Source of the DNA: Ruminococcus sp. AF31-8BH
GTDB taxonomy: Bacteria > Bacillota > Clostridia > Lachnospirales > Lachnospiraceae
NCBI RefSeq assembly: GCF_003460605.1
Contig: NZ_QTVN01000006.1
Location: forward strand, 190,510 to 254,509
DNA: 64,000 bases
Direction: 5' to 3'
The position numbers and the translations under genes were made by a program. This document shows, piece by piece, positions 1 through 8,994 of the stretch (position 1 is the stretch's first letter; the number at the start of each line of letters is the position of its first letter). The notes under the pieces were generated by a model. It did no database searches and was not told the DNA's origin. It was given only the letters and a program-made list of their open reading frames with translations.

Positions 1-64
1 TTTTTGCTGCTTTAATTACAGGGAGAGCATATCGTGAGCCTCCTAAAATCATTAATTTTTTCAT
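1..64 (-). CDS. N-terminus of an ATP-grasp-type protein (partial)
   Basis: Only the first 21 codons are inside the window; the gene runs off the left edge. The start (ATG at 62-64 on the complement) has a GGAGAA-type ribosome binding site just upstream. The visible residues begin MKKLMILGGSRYALPVIKAA, a Rossmann-like opening with GG-S after a hydrophobic strand, which is how many carbamoyl-phosphate-synthase-like ATP-grasp ligases start. The gene lies 14 bp downstream of the sugar aminotransferase and is read in the same direction, so it belongs to the polysaccharide operon. An aminotransferase followed by an ATP-grasp ligase would fit formation and then acylation or amino-acylation of an amino sugar, but that is inference from position and 21 residues. 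A Rossmann reductase is an alternative. Confidence 0.45.
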   Translation of the reverse strand, partial: MKKLMILGGSRYALPVIKAAK

Positions 65-78
65 TCTGTCCATTCTCC

Positions 79-1188
79 TCAATACTTGCAACCCAATATA
101 ATATCACAAATCCTATCCACATCTTCTAATGCCAAATCAGCATACAATGGTAACGTTAAAACCCGTTTGCTAATATGTAATGCAACTGGCGTCTCTGTTA
201 CATCATATTTTCCGTGAAAACATTCAAATGTATTAGTCAGTGGATAAAAATATTTTCTTGCTCCAATTCCATTTTCCGCCAACTTATCAAAAACTTCTGC
301 ACGACTTGCACCATACAGCCTTTCTTCAAAAACAACTGGAAAATATGCATAGTTGCTTTTAACATCATTTTGAATGCAATTAAGTTGGATGCCTTCCACA
401 TCTTCTAAACGTTCACGATACCTTTCAACCACAGCCTTACGTTTTGCAATTTCTTCATCTACGTGACGTAAATTACAAAGTCCCATTGCTGCGCAAAACT
501 CGTTCATTTTTGCATTCGCTCCAACCGCAGGAACCTCTTCTGGACCATGAATACCAAAATTCTTTAATTCATAAAGTTTAGCCCCAAGTTGTTTATCCTT
601 GAAGCATACAGCGCCACCCTCAATACTATTAAAAACTTTTGTCGCATGAAAACTAAAGCAAGAAACATCTCCAAAAGATCCGATTCCTTTTCCTTTGTAA
701 GATTCACCAAACGTATGTGCAGCATCATAGATAACTTTCAACTCATATTTATGAGCAATACGTTCGATTTCTTCGATGTTACAAACATTACCATATACAT
801 GGACTGGCATAATCGCACATGTACGGTCTGTAATCAACTTTTCAATTTTACTTGCATCCATACAATATGTTTCAGGATCAATATCACAAAATACAGGTGT
901 CAAACCATTACGAACAATTGCATGGGTTGTAGATGCGAATGTAAATGGTGTCGTGATTACCTCTCCCTGTAAATTCATTGCCTGAAGAGTAAGTTCCAAT
1001 GCCATATGGCCATTCGTCAACAAGTCAATATTCTCAACTCCAAGGTATTCACACAAATTATCCTGAAGTTTTTTGTGCTTTGGCCCCATGTTCGTCAACC
1101 AATGACTATCCCACATTGGGGTGATTTCGTTCATGTATTCGTCAAGTTCTGGCATTGATGAACGTGTCACAAGAATTTTATTTTCCAT
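79..1188 (-). CDS. DegT/DnrJ/EryC1/StrS-family sugar aminotransferase
   Basis: PLP-dependent aminotransferase of 369 residues, the usual length for the DegT/StrS family. These enzymes transaminate nucleotide-linked keto-sugars, using glutamate as amino donor, for capsule and O-antigen sugars. Visible marks are GPKHKKLQDNLCEYLGV near the N-terminus, TTPFTFASTTHAI, the DAAHTFG segment whose Asp binds the pyridine nitrogen, and SFHATKVFNSIEGGAV holding the Schiff-base Lys. The opening resembles VioA-type dTDP-4-amino-4,6-dideoxyglucose transaminases, so a dTDP-4-keto-6-deoxyhexose is a reasonable substrate guess, not shown. The start has GGAGG 8 bp upstream. It belongs to the capsule operon but is now separated from the flippase by an IS110 insertion, so its expression may depend on read-through or on a promoter in the insertion sequence. 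Confidence 0.9.
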   Translation of the reverse strand: MENKILVTRSSMPELDEYMNEITPMWDSHWLTNMGPKHKKLQDNLCEYLGVENIDLLTNGHMALELTLQAMNLQGEVITTPFTFASTTHAIVRNGLTPVFCDIDPETYCMDASKIEKLITDRTCAIMPVHVYGNVCNIEEIERIAHKYELKVIYDAAHTFGESYKGKGIGSFGDVSCFSFHATKVFNSIEGGAVCFKDKQLGAKLYELKNFGIHGPEEVPAVGANAKMNEFCAAMGLCNLRHVDEEIAKRKAVVERYRERLEDVEGIQLNCIQNDVKSNYAYFPVVFEERLYGASRAEVFDKLAENGIGARKYFYPLTNTFECFHGKYDVTETPVALHISKRVLTLPLYADLALEDVDRICDIILGCKY

Positions 1189-1261
1189 ACAATAACCTCC
1201 CTATTCTGTCAAGCCTAAATTTATTGATTTTATAGACTTTGACGATTTTTATTTACCTCAA

Positions 1262-1737
1262 AAACAGAGCCGGGAGTGATGGATATCGTAGTATCATGTA
1301 CCGAATAGCTGATAAATGGATATAGTTTTAAAAGCATCCCTTTTGTTTGCTTTATAAAGGCTATTTTCCCTCTGATCAACTATGATGATGAACCTTCCGT
1401 GTCCAAAGGGATCATGTCCCAACTTCCTTCATCCCATCTACCATACACTGAGTGCCAGCCAAGCTCCTAAACAGGGTCCAGGCCCTATGGTAAACACCGA
1501 TGCCGGCTACAGCTCTTGTTTTTTCTGTTTGATTGTTACTGACCTGCATTCATCTATTATGGTACTGATTTACTCAGTGGACACTATACCATTACAGATT
1601 CCTGTTAGTCTTTTGGCTGATGTGGTCCGTTTCAGACCTCATCGTTTACGGGTTTCTGTTCCAGAACCCTGTCCAGTCTCCAATTCGGATCATCACAGAC
1701 TCGACAGAGTTCTGGAAGTATTCACTGTTTTTGCTCT
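1262..1737 (-). ncRNA. Long 3' non-coding arm of the IS110 element, candidate bridge RNA region
   Basis: About 480 bases between the recombinase stop and the left subterminal repeat hold no convincing gene; the only open frame is antisense and starts outside any ribosome binding site. IS110-family recombinases are known to use a structured bridge RNA encoded in the element's non-coding end. In the IS1111 subgroup that RNA is thought to lie on the recombinase 3' side, as this arm does. Local complementarity such as GGGTCCAGGCCC near 1475 is visible, but I could not fold the region or match the guide loops to the flanks. This is a location hypothesis, not an identified RNA. Confidence 0.3.
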
Positions 1738-3180
1738 TTATGCTGCTTTTGCGGCTAATGCAGCTTTTGGCCGTTTGATGTCCTTTAACATTTTTTGCGG
1801 ATCATAGTCTTTTCCTGTCTTCAGGATGGTGTATATTACTCTTAATATCTTGCAGGCTATCACTATCAGGGACTGCATCTTTTTCAGCGGGTTGTCAGCG
1901 CGTGTTGTGTAATATACATGCAGTTCTTTAAATTCTTCGGCATGGGAAACTGCTGATCTTGCCGCCTGGAACAGCCAGTACCGGAGCCGTTTGCGTCCCC
2001 TGTGACTGATCTTTGTCTGCCCTTTGTGCTTACCTGAACTGTATGCTACAAGACTCATCCCGCTTAATTTCTGGATTTCTTTTACATCATCAAATCTGCT
2101 GATGTCTCCCATTTCTGCCACAATTCCGGCTAAAATATTTTCACCCACGCCTTTGATTTCCAGGATATTTTCTGCATAAGGTATTTCCATGCATTTTTTA
2201 TGCAGGGTATTCTCTATCCAGGCAAGCTGTTCATCCAGTTTCATGATTTCTTTTGCAAACCACTTCACTGTCTCACGACCGACACTGGATCCATCTTTCA
2301 GTCCTACGCTTTTTTCTGCATACTCCACGATTTCACTGGCTCTGCTATAGCCGCGTCCTCTTAGCTTCGCTTCATGCCAGATGTTCCTCAGACCTTCTGT
2401 CCCCAGTTCTGTAATCTCTGATGGAATACACGACACTTTCAATACTTCCAACGCAAATGTACCATCGATTTTTCCAAATGCGTCCATGTATTCCAGGAAA
2501 TAGATCTTAAGCTCCCTGTGAAGACGGTTAATATTTCTAATACGGTCTTCTGTAAGCTGATCCCTGAACATCGAAAGTTTTCTCATGTCTGCATAGGTTT
2601 CTTCCGGAAGATAAGGCATTCCGAAATTCCCATCTTTTACAAGATTCGCAATCAGTTTAGGATCCTTTCTGTCATCCTTGAGCTGGCTGTTGTCTTCGAT
2701 TTCCTTGCTCTGTTTTACAGCATATGGATTCACCTGGACAACGCTGATTCCAGCTGTGATCAGCCATGCAGCCAGTGTAAACCAGTAGTGGCCAGTCGGT
2801 TCAAGCCCCAGGACAATCTGGCTTTTTCTATTCTGTACCGCAAGCTCCAGCATCCATGCTTTAGCTGCTTCAAAGCCTTCTGCTGTGTTGCCGAATTCAA
2901 ATGCTTTTCTGCTTAATTCCCTTCCTCGGATGTCGATTGCTCTTATATAATGAGTTTCACTGCCTATATCGCATCCAACTATAAGCATGTCATCCGTGAT
3001 AAAGGAAAGTTTATCATTTTTTGCAAATTTACCGTTTGTTTTCAGTTCTCTCCAGGTATACGATTTTAATTCTTTTTCAACACCTTCAATCCGTTTGCAG
3101 AGTTCTTCTTTTGATAAAAGATTAACTGCCTGATTTTCTACATTTGCTTGCTTTTTTGTCTTATTTGTTTTAACATTCAT
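1738..3180 (-). CDS. IS110-family transposase (DEDD recombinase)
   Basis: Recombinase of 480 residues, somewhat longer than the typical 330-430. The N-terminal DEDD (RuvC-like) domain opens with IVGCDIGSETHYIRAID, giving the first Asp, and continues with VLGLEPTGHYW, the conserved E-P-TG-Y segment. VQVNPYAVKQ and DRKDPKLIANL carry the other acidic positions. The C-terminal Transposase_20 domain has IKGVGENILAGIVAEMGDI, a helix-hairpin-helix, then KLSGMSLVAYSSGKHKG, HRGRKRLRYWLFQAA and the serine region expected of this family. The reading frame is intact. About 75 N-terminal residues rich in Lys and Asn precede the catalytic domain. An imperfect stem-loop lies 20-55 bp upstream of the start. 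Family assignment is secure; the subgroup is less so. Confidence 0.95.
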   Translation of the reverse strand: MNVKTNKTKKQANVENQAVNLLSKEELCKRIEGVEKELKSYTWRELKTNGKFAKNDKLSFITDDMLIVGCDIGSETHYIRAIDIRGRELSRKAFEFGNTAEGFEAAKAWMLELAVQNRKSQIVLGLEPTGHYWFTLAAWLITAGISVVQVNPYAVKQSKEIEDNSQLKDDRKDPKLIANLVKDGNFGMPYLPEETYADMRKLSMFRDQLTEDRIRNINRLHRELKIYFLEYMDAFGKIDGTFALEVLKVSCIPSEITELGTEGLRNIWHEAKLRGRGYSRASEIVEYAEKSVGLKDGSSVGRETVKWFAKEIMKLDEQLAWIENTLHKKCMEIPYAENILEIKGVGENILAGIVAEMGDISRFDDVKEIQKLSGMSLVAYSSGKHKGQTKISHRGRKRLRYWLFQAARSAVSHAEEFKELHVYYTTRADNPLKKMQSLIVIACKILRVIYTILKTGKDYDPQKMLKDIKRPKAALAAKAA

Positions 3181-3201
3181 TTCAGATACCTCTTGTACTT
3201 T

Positions 3202-3235
3202 AGATTTTTACTAACTGGCCGGTCAGTAATAATCT
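3202..3235. promoter_or_regulatory. Imperfect palindrome upstream of the IS110 transposase
   Basis: AGATT at 3202-3206 pairs with AATCT at 3231-3235, and TTACT with AGTAA around the centre ACTGGCCGGT, giving a hairpin-capable palindrome 22-55 bp before the transposase start. It could be an operator limiting transposase expression, part of an RNA made from the element, or a stop for transcription entering from the flippase gene. It has no long T-run, so an intrinsic terminator is less likely. Confidence 0.4.
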
Positions 3236-3299
3236 AAATTTACTTGAGGTATTCTTTTTGGTCAATTCCTTTTACTCTTTAAAGTATACAGGAAGCTCC

Positions 3300-4736
3300 T
3301 TATCTTTTAAGAAATGATTTAATCATTCCAAATAAATACTCAAATTCCTCCAGCTTCAATGCCGCAGATACACCAATATAAATGACAGCACCAATAACAA
3401 TTTGAATTAACAGTGTAACAATTGTTGGCATTGGAATAAAACTTATAAAGTAAACACAGATTCCCATACCAACTGCAATAATAATTGACGGCAATATATC
3501 CCTTAATTGTTCAAAATAATTGTAATTCAATAATTTCCAATTGGGCCATGAATTAATAATCTGACTCAATATTCCTGATACAATTAAGCTATACGCCATC
3601 GCCATAACACTAATTCGCATTGTAAACAATAACAAAGCCAAACCCATTACCTTTTTTATGATTTCCAGTTTTAGAAAAAAATCACTTCTTCCCATAGCTT
3701 TAATTGCATTCAAATTTGCTGTATGAATTGGCCAAAACATATATGTGAAGCAAAAAATTCTCAAATACGGAACACACGGAAGCCATTTCTCAGTTAAAAG
3801 TAACTTGACAATAGGTTCAGCGCAAAATAATAATCCCATCATTAAAGGCGCCATAATATATGTACTTGTTTTTATTGCGCGTCGTGTCATACTTTTCACG
3901 CGTTCACAATTTTCTTGTTCTCCTGACATAGATGGAAGAAGAACACTATCTATAGAAGCATTTATATTTGTAATAACAACTTTTGGGAACTTATCGCCTT
4001 GATTATAGTAAGCTAAATCAGCCGATGTATAAATTTTGCCAATCACTAAATTTCGTAGATTGTTATAAACCGTATCCAAGAGCGAAGACGCTAGTAGCTT
4101 CCAACCGTAGGAAAGTAAACTTTTAAGGCGACTCCATGAAAACATCTTTTTTGGGCGCCATTTAACAGTAATCCAAAGAATTAATGTATCAATCGCCGTA
4201 TTAGAAAGTTGCTGTGCAACAATAGACCACACCCCACAACCTGCATACGCCATGCCAATTCCCAAAAATGCTGAAAAAATCGTCCCTCCTAATGTTGCAA
4301 AAAAGAACCTTTTAAATAGCATATTACGCGATACATATGATTGCTGTATTCCCTTTACTCCTGATATAACTATCGTTAAGCTTATTACTCGAATAATTGG
4401 CGTTAATGAAACATCATTATAAAATCCAGCAATATATGGTGCGGCTATAAACATTCCAGCATATAGGATAAGACATACCGCAAAATTGAAATAAAATACT
4501 GATGAAAAATCAAGATCATCAGCATTCTTTTTTTGAATAAGTGCAGTTCCAAGTCCACTATCTACAAAAACTTGCATAATTGTAGTAAAAACCATAACCA
4601 ACGAAACTGTTCCAAAATCACTCGGAGTCAAAATACGTGCAAGAATAATTGATACAATTAAAGTTACTAACTGGGCGGCACATCTCTCAGCAAATCGCCA
4701 TAAAAAATTTGAAATCACATTTCCTTTTCTTTGCAT
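3300..4736 (-). CDS. Wzx-like oligosaccharide flippase
   Basis: Multidrug/oligosaccharidyl-lipid/polysaccharide (MOP) superfamily flippase, 478 residues. It moves undecaprenyl-pyrophosphate-linked repeat units from the inner to the outer face of the membrane. The N-terminal FLWRFAERCAAQLVTLIVSI is typical of polysaccharide flippases, followed by ARILTPSDFG and GLGTALIQKK, both recurrent in Wzx proteins. The rest is about 12-14 hydrophobic segments with charged loops. It lies 14 bp downstream of a GT2 gene and next to a Wzy-like polymerase, as expected for a Wzx/Wzy-dependent capsule locus. It is AT-rich, like its neighbours. Confidence 0.88.
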   Translation of the reverse strand: MQRKGNVISNFLWRFAERCAAQLVTLIVSIILARILTPSDFGTVSLVMVFTTIMQVFVDSGLGTALIQKKNADDLDFSSVFYFNFAVCLILYAGMFIAAPYIAGFYNDVSLTPIIRVISLTIVISGVKGIQQSYVSRNMLFKRFFFATLGGTIFSAFLGIGMAYAGCGVWSIVAQQLSNTAIDTLILWITVKWRPKKMFSWSRLKSLLSYGWKLLASSLLDTVYNNLRNLVIGKIYTSADLAYYNQGDKFPKVVITNINASIDSVLLPSMSGEQENCERVKSMTRRAIKTSTYIMAPLMMGLLFCAEPIVKLLLTEKWLPCVPYLRIFCFTYMFWPIHTANLNAIKAMGRSDFFLKLEIIKKVMGLALLLFTMRISVMAMAYSLIVSGILSQIINSWPNWKLLNYNYFEQLRDILPSIIIAVGMGICVYFISFIPMPTIVTLLIQIVIGAVIYIGVSAALKLEEFEYLFGMIKSFLKR

Positions 4737-4750
4737 ACGCTAAATTATAC

Positions 4751-5719
4751 CTATTCCTTTTTAAATATATCACAAATTGTGTTGGGCAAAACTATTTTCC
4801 CTAATATTTTCATCTTTTCTAAAATAGTGCAATTCTTATACACTATTTTATTCTCTCTTTCCAGCAAATCATGAAAAGATTTTGTATTTAAAAGTAATGC
4901 CTTCCTATGTGGTATTTCGTATTCTCTTATAGCATCCGAATATTCAAAATTGGTATATACATTAACTCTTTCTAACATATCTACAATAGACTTAAAATTT
5001 TTATAGGCTTGATCCGTATTTAATTTTTTCCAACTAGCCATTACCGATCCTGGCGTATTTTCTCGGTATACAACCATTTTATCCTTAAAATAATATGCTT
5101 TCTTTTGTCCTATTAGATAAAGACGAGTTCTTAAATCACCTGTCGGGCAATAAATTTTAAATCCATTTGGTAATCGATCTAATGTTTCTTTTCTAAATAT
5201 AAAAGAAGCTGTAGGTATAAAACTAAATTTCAAATTTTCACTTAAATTCATAAAATGACTATATGAAGCTATCTGTCTTTCTTTTTCTATTCTTGGCAAA
5301 AAAGAGGTCATTTTATTATTTTTTTCATCATAAGAATAGCCATTTGAAAAAATAAAAGTACATTCTGGATTTGATTCAAAAATTGCCACTTGCTTTTCTA
5401 ACTTATAATCATCGCACCAATAATCATCCCCTTCACAAAGCGCTATGTACTTTCCTCTTGCTCTTGGATAACAAAAAGTGATACTATTTTCCACGCCTTT
5501 AGAATATTGATTCTGTTTTTGAAACACTGGAATTATCTTATGCGGATATTTTTCTGCGTATTCTCTAATAATGTCCTGCGTTCCATCCGAAGAAGCATCA
5601 TCATGAATTATTATTTCATACTCAAATGATGTCTTTTGAGTTAAAAAACTCTCAATTGTTTTTCCAATATATTTTTTTTGATTATATGCCAAGCAACATA
5701 TACTTACCATTGGATTCAT
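4751..5719 (-). CDS. GT2-family glycosyltransferase
   Basis: GT-A fold family 2 glycosyltransferase, 322 residues. It opens with MVSICCLAYNQKKYIGKTIE, the nucleotide-sugar binding strand and helix. IIIHDDASSDGTQDII carries the first acidic pair and ALCEGDDYWCDDYKLEKQ the D-D metal-binding motif. A Cys-rich, polar C-terminal half has no clear membrane helix, so the enzyme is probably cytoplasmic and membrane-associated through charged surfaces. It follows the polymerase gene by 14 bp and precedes the flippase. The transferred sugar cannot be read from the sequence. The gene is very AT-rich. Confidence 0.88.
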   Translation of the reverse strand: MNPMVSICCLAYNQKKYIGKTIESFLTQKTSFEYEIIIHDDASSDGTQDIIREYAEKYPHKIIPVFQKQNQYSKGVENSITFCYPRARGKYIALCEGDDYWCDDYKLEKQVAIFESNPECTFIFSNGYSYDEKNNKMTSFLPRIEKERQIASYSHFMNLSENLKFSFIPTASFIFRKETLDRLPNGFKIYCPTGDLRTRLYLIGQKKAYYFKDKMVVYRENTPGSVMASWKKLNTDQAYKNFKSIVDMLERVNVYTNFEYSDAIREYEIPHRKALLLNTKSFHDLLERENKIVYKNCTILEKMKILGKIVLPNTICDIFKKE

Positions 5720-5733
5720 ATTAATTTTCCTTC

Positions 5734-6924
5734 TTATTTTTTTATTCTAAATCTCCTTGGAAATTTAGATTTTATTTCTACATTCCTTGAATCTATTACT
5801 CCAAACATCATTATTAGTAGAATAAATTTTGCATCATATGGAATCTCTATTACTGAAACTACAATAAATGTTAACAAAGCTGCGTTTAATGGGATTAATT
5901 CTACCTTACGTTGTCTTAATCTATTAAATACAATTGCCAAAAGTGATATTGCGCCCCACCAACCATACGTTAAAATTATTTCAGCTAAGCCATTCTGTGC
6001 ATTTGCCCATCCATGATATTCAAGAGAAGTAGTAACATAGCTTCCAAAACCATTTCCGAAAATTCCTGCTTTTACAAGAAGCGAATATAGTAATGTGTAC
6101 AAACGCATTCTTCCTGTTAAGCCTAAATCTTCATGCAAAATTTTAACAATTAATGTTTGAACAATTGGTAATGCCAAAATAGCATTAAGTACAAAAATTG
6201 CTCCCATTGATATACTCATTGCTATGATAGCTACAACCGGATTACCTATAAGCTTTATAATTTTGTCAAAAAATAACACTGAAATGGAGAATAAAACTAT
6301 TGCCACTATACCCGTAGATACTTCCAGTATATAAGATAAGATAATACACAAAATAGATAAAATTATAAATACATATTTTTTAGCCTTATAATGAAAAACC
6401 TTATCCCCAGACCAGTGTAAACAAAAAAACATCAAAAAGAAGATCAAGCAATATACTGTTGGAAATTTTCCTCCCAAAAACAATTGCTCATTCTGTATTG
6501 CAAACTCCAATCTTTTATTTACAGCTAATACTATAATCCAAGTAATACTAATAATAAAGTAAAGCAAACTCATCTTATAAAATATAGCAATCAGCCTATC
6601 TGAACCACGTTTTTTTACAAATTTATTTAAGAATAAAAATGCATCTAAAATAATCAATGCATATATAAAGCCTCGCATCATTTGTGTATATAATATATTA
6701 TTTTTATTTAAAATACAGGAAATAACTATTCCACATGGATATAACAATATAACACCATTTTTTATTGCTCCTTTTATTTCACTAAAAGCAGCTATGAAAA
6801 TTATTATTGCTACAGTAGCTTGATAAACATAATATATTGCTTGATACGGCGTATAGAATCCCATTATCATAATCCAAAATAGGACTGCTAAAATATCCAT
6901 TTTATTTACTGTATAATTTTTCAT
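5734..6924 (-). CDS. Wzy-like O-antigen/capsule polymerase
   Basis: A 396-residue protein with about 10-12 predicted membrane segments and a larger extracytoplasmic loop around AIQNEQLFLGGKFPTVY. The C-terminal part, TGRMRLYTLLYSLLVKAGIFGNGFGSY in pieces, resembles the R-x-x-x-W/Y and G-x-G-x-G region of O-antigen ligase/polymerase (Wzy_C/WaaL) proteins. Such proteins join flipped repeat units at the outer face of the membrane. Sequence similarity within this class is low, so the call rests on topology, size, the glycine region and position between two GT2 genes and next to Wzx. It overlaps the upstream GT2 stop by 4 bp, which suggests translational coupling. Confidence 0.78.
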   Translation of the reverse strand: MKNYTVNKMDILAVLFWIMIMGFYTPYQAIYYVYQATVAIIIFIAAFSEIKGAIKNGVILLYPCGIVISCILNKNNILYTQMMRGFIYALIILDAFLFLNKFVKKRGSDRLIAIFYKMSLLYFIISITWIIVLAVNKRLEFAIQNEQLFLGGKFPTVYCLIFFLMFFCLHWSGDKVFHYKAKKYVFIILSILCIILSYILEVSTGIVAIVLFSISVLFFDKIIKLIGNPVVAIIAMSISMGAIFVLNAILALPIVQTLIVKILHEDLGLTGRMRLYTLLYSLLVKAGIFGNGFGSYVTTSLEYHGWANAQNGLAEIILTYGWWGAISLLAIVFNRLRQRKVELIPLNAALLTFIVVSVIEIPYDAKFILLIMMFGVIDSRNVEIKSKFPRRFRIKK

Positions 6925-7958
6925 TTTCCCATCCCGATTTTTTCAGATAAATTTTTCAAATTAAGCAAAACAATAATTATGCAATACAAATGCTTTTCTA
7001 GCAAAATCAAAAAAACAAAATGTGATTTTTGTATCTGTTTTTTAATTACATTTACATTTACAATATATTCATTCAAAATATCATCTCTTCTAATTTTCTG
7101 TAAATATTTTTTATGATCGTTGTAATTTTTCCACCTTTTCAATCTTGTCTGCGTAATGGCACGTCCTACCGTTGACAACACTTTTATTGATAATAAATAT
7201 TCAAAATCTGGTAGATTCCACTTTTCCTTTCTTTTTATTATTTCTTTAAATACAACTTTAAATGAACCATAGTAATTCGCATCAAATTTTGTGGTCATTC
7301 CGGACCCCATTCGATAGTTATAAAGAGCTTTATTTAAATAAACAAATGTCTCTGCATAATCAAACAATTCAATCTTTTGAAGACTGTCTTCACCATTACT
7401 AACATGTGCATACATTAAATAATTTTTATCGATATCAATGCAAGTTCTTTTATATACAGCCCCACATATGCTAACCAAACTATTTCCCATTAAAAATTGG
7501 CGTAACACATCTTCCTTTGAAACAACACTTACATTTTTTTTCGATAAAATATTGTCAAAAGCAACTTTTTTATCCTGTCCATCGTATAAATACTGATTAA
7601 ACATAATCATGTCTGGTCTTGAATATTCTTTAATTGTTTCCACTAAAGATTTAAAAAAGTCCGATTCCAGTACATCATCTGAATCACAATTAACTATGTA
7701 CTCTCCTTTCGCCTTTTTATATCCAAACCTTCTAGTCATAAGTAAACCATGATTTGAATTGTGAAATACTTTAACTATATTAGGATACATAGCATTATAT
7801 CGGTTACAAATTTCTCCACTAGAATCCGTTGATCCATCGTTAACTAATATAATTTCACAAGATTCTGATATCTGCAGTATTTGTTTAATTATAGAATTCA
7901 AACATTCTTCTAGATATTTTTCTACGTTATAAACTGGAACAACTATACTAAATAACAT
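6921..7958 (-). CDS. GT2-family glycosyltransferase
   Basis: Family 2 glycosyltransferase of 345 residues. FSIVVPVYNVEKYLEECLNS is the classical GT2 opening. EIILVNDGSTDSSGEICNRY and YIVNCDSDDVLESDFF provide the nucleotide and metal-binding acidic residues, and NGEDSLQKIELF matches the catalytic-base E-D region seen in capsule GT2 enzymes. The last 60 residues are basic and hydrophobic, fitting a membrane-associated tail. It overlaps the polymerase start by 4 bp. Sugar specificity is unknown. The AT content is among the highest in the window. Confidence 0.88.
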   Translation of the reverse strand: MLFSIVVPVYNVEKYLEECLNSIIKQILQISESCEIILVNDGSTDSSGEICNRYNAMYPNIVKVFHNSNHGLLMTRRFGYKKAKGEYIVNCDSDDVLESDFFKSLVETIKEYSRPDMIMFNQYLYDGQDKKVAFDNILSKKNVSVVSKEDVLRQFLMGNSLVSICGAVYKRTCIDIDKNYLMYAHVSNGEDSLQKIELFDYAETFVYLNKALYNYRMGSGMTTKFDANYYGSFKVVFKEIIKRKEKWNLPDFEYLLSIKVLSTVGRAITQTRLKRWKNYNDHKKYLQKIRRDDILNEYIVNVNVIKKQIQKSHFVFLILLEKHLYCIIIVLLNLKNLSEKIGMGK

Positions 7959-7977
7959 TATTATTTATATCCCCCAT

Positions 7978-8958
7978 TTAATAATTTCCTAATTCAAATA
8001 TATCTATCTTTGTTTTTTCATCTGCAAGCGCACAGGCTGCCCAAGATCCACACGTCTTTCCTCCTACAATACATGAACATTGAGAAAGCAGCATTATTTT
8101 CACTAAATAGTTCATTCCTCTGGTATGAGCATCTTTTGCTAACTGTTCTATACAAGAATCTTTTGCAAGAAAATTTTTGGCCGAATAATTCTTTATATAT
8201 CTATCAAAACTTACTGTTACTACTTTATTCCCTAAATTTGATATTACTTTTTTATACACTTCTTCATCTTCTGTAACCAAAAAGACTTTTTTATCATTAT
8301 TTTTTATATACTGTTTTACTCGTTCAATAGCCTCTTCTACCGTAGGTTGGACAGCTTCTCCTGCTGGCTTTAATTTGGTATAATCAGTTCCTCTTAAATA
8401 AAGACCAATCATTTCTTTTGGATTAATATTACTTAATTCGTCTTTATATTTAGCAAGTGCAGCATCTGAAAATTTGATATATTTCTTTATTAAATTATGT
8501 ACTTCTTGCAAATCTTCTTTATCAAAAGATTTTTCACGAAGATAAGGATATGTTTCATAAGATGCATTAAGTCCAGATAAAATAACATTCTTACTTTTAT
8601 ATACCTCATTAAGTGTATACTTTGAAATCTGCTTAAAAAAAACTTCCCAAGTATCTTCTCCCTTTTGGATTGTATATTGTACCTTATAATTTTTAAAATC
8701 TACAACGGGAACATAATTGTTTTTTTCCGCATACCCTATGTGTTGTATTACATAAAACAGTAATGCCATTAAACCTTCTACAGAATTTGTTCTTGGTCTA
8801 ATAATGTAAAATGTCTTATCTTCATTACTACTTCCAAAAGTCATCTTTTTTTCAGTTAACTCAGAATAAAAAATACGATTATATATCAAATAAAATTTAT
8901 CTATATATCGAGAAGGACATAAATATAAAATTTTCTTTAAAATTTTTTTTAAATTCAT
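7978..8958 (-). CDS. Fucosyltransferase-fold glycosyltransferase (NodZ/O-FucT/GT11-like)
   Basis: A 326-residue protein whose architecture recalls the fucosyltransferase superfamily. FYIIRPRTNSVEGLMALLFY near residues 50-69 has the N-terminal nucleotide-fold glycine/serine loop. IGLYLRGTDY (184-193) looks like the H/L-x-R-x-x-D motif that binds the GDP phosphate in NodZ, FUT8 and O-fucosyltransferases. KVFLVTEDEEVYKKV (224-238) matches the following strand-helix, and IVGGKTCGSW (297-306) the C-terminal S/T-N-x-x-like motif. A GDP-fucose-making enzyme heads the same operon, which supports L-fucose as donor sugar. No membrane segment is seen. The family call is moderate; the donor is inferred from context. 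Confidence 0.65.
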   Translation of the reverse strand: MNLKKILKKILYLCPSRYIDKFYLIYNRIFYSELTEKKMTFGSSNEDKTFYIIRPRTNSVEGLMALLFYVIQHIGYAEKNNYVPVVDFKNYKVQYTIQKGEDTWEVFFKQISKYTLNEVYKSKNVILSGLNASYETYPYLREKSFDKEDLQEVHNLIKKYIKFSDAALAKYKDELSNINPKEMIGLYLRGTDYTKLKPAGEAVQPTVEEAIERVKQYIKNNDKKVFLVTEDEEVYKKVISNLGNKVVTVSFDRYIKNYSAKNFLAKDSCIEQLAKDAHTRGMNYLVKIMLLSQCSCIVGGKTCGSWAACALADEKTKIDIFELGNY

Positions 8959-8994
8959 CCTATACTCCTTATATTATGTATTTACCCACTTACT

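Larger units (their letters stand above)
1254..3251 (-). mobile_element. IS110-family insertion sequence (approximate limits)
   Basis: One DEDD recombinase gene is flanked by a short 5' and a long (about 480 bp) 3' non-coding stretch. A short inverted pair, TACCTCAA at 1254-1261 and TTGAGGTA at 3244-3251, fits the subterminal inverted repeats of the IS1111 subgroup. IS110-type elements make no target duplication and lack classical terminal repeats, so the true ends cannot be fixed here; they should lie slightly outside these coordinates. The element separates the flippase stop (3300) from the aminotransferase ribosome binding site (about 1200) and breaks neither reading frame, so it is a tolerated intergenic insertion in an operon. 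Confidence 0.7.

Noticed and set aside
1189..1253. Target duplication of the IS110 element
   Set aside because: IS110-type recombinases do not make duplications, and no repeated flank was visible.
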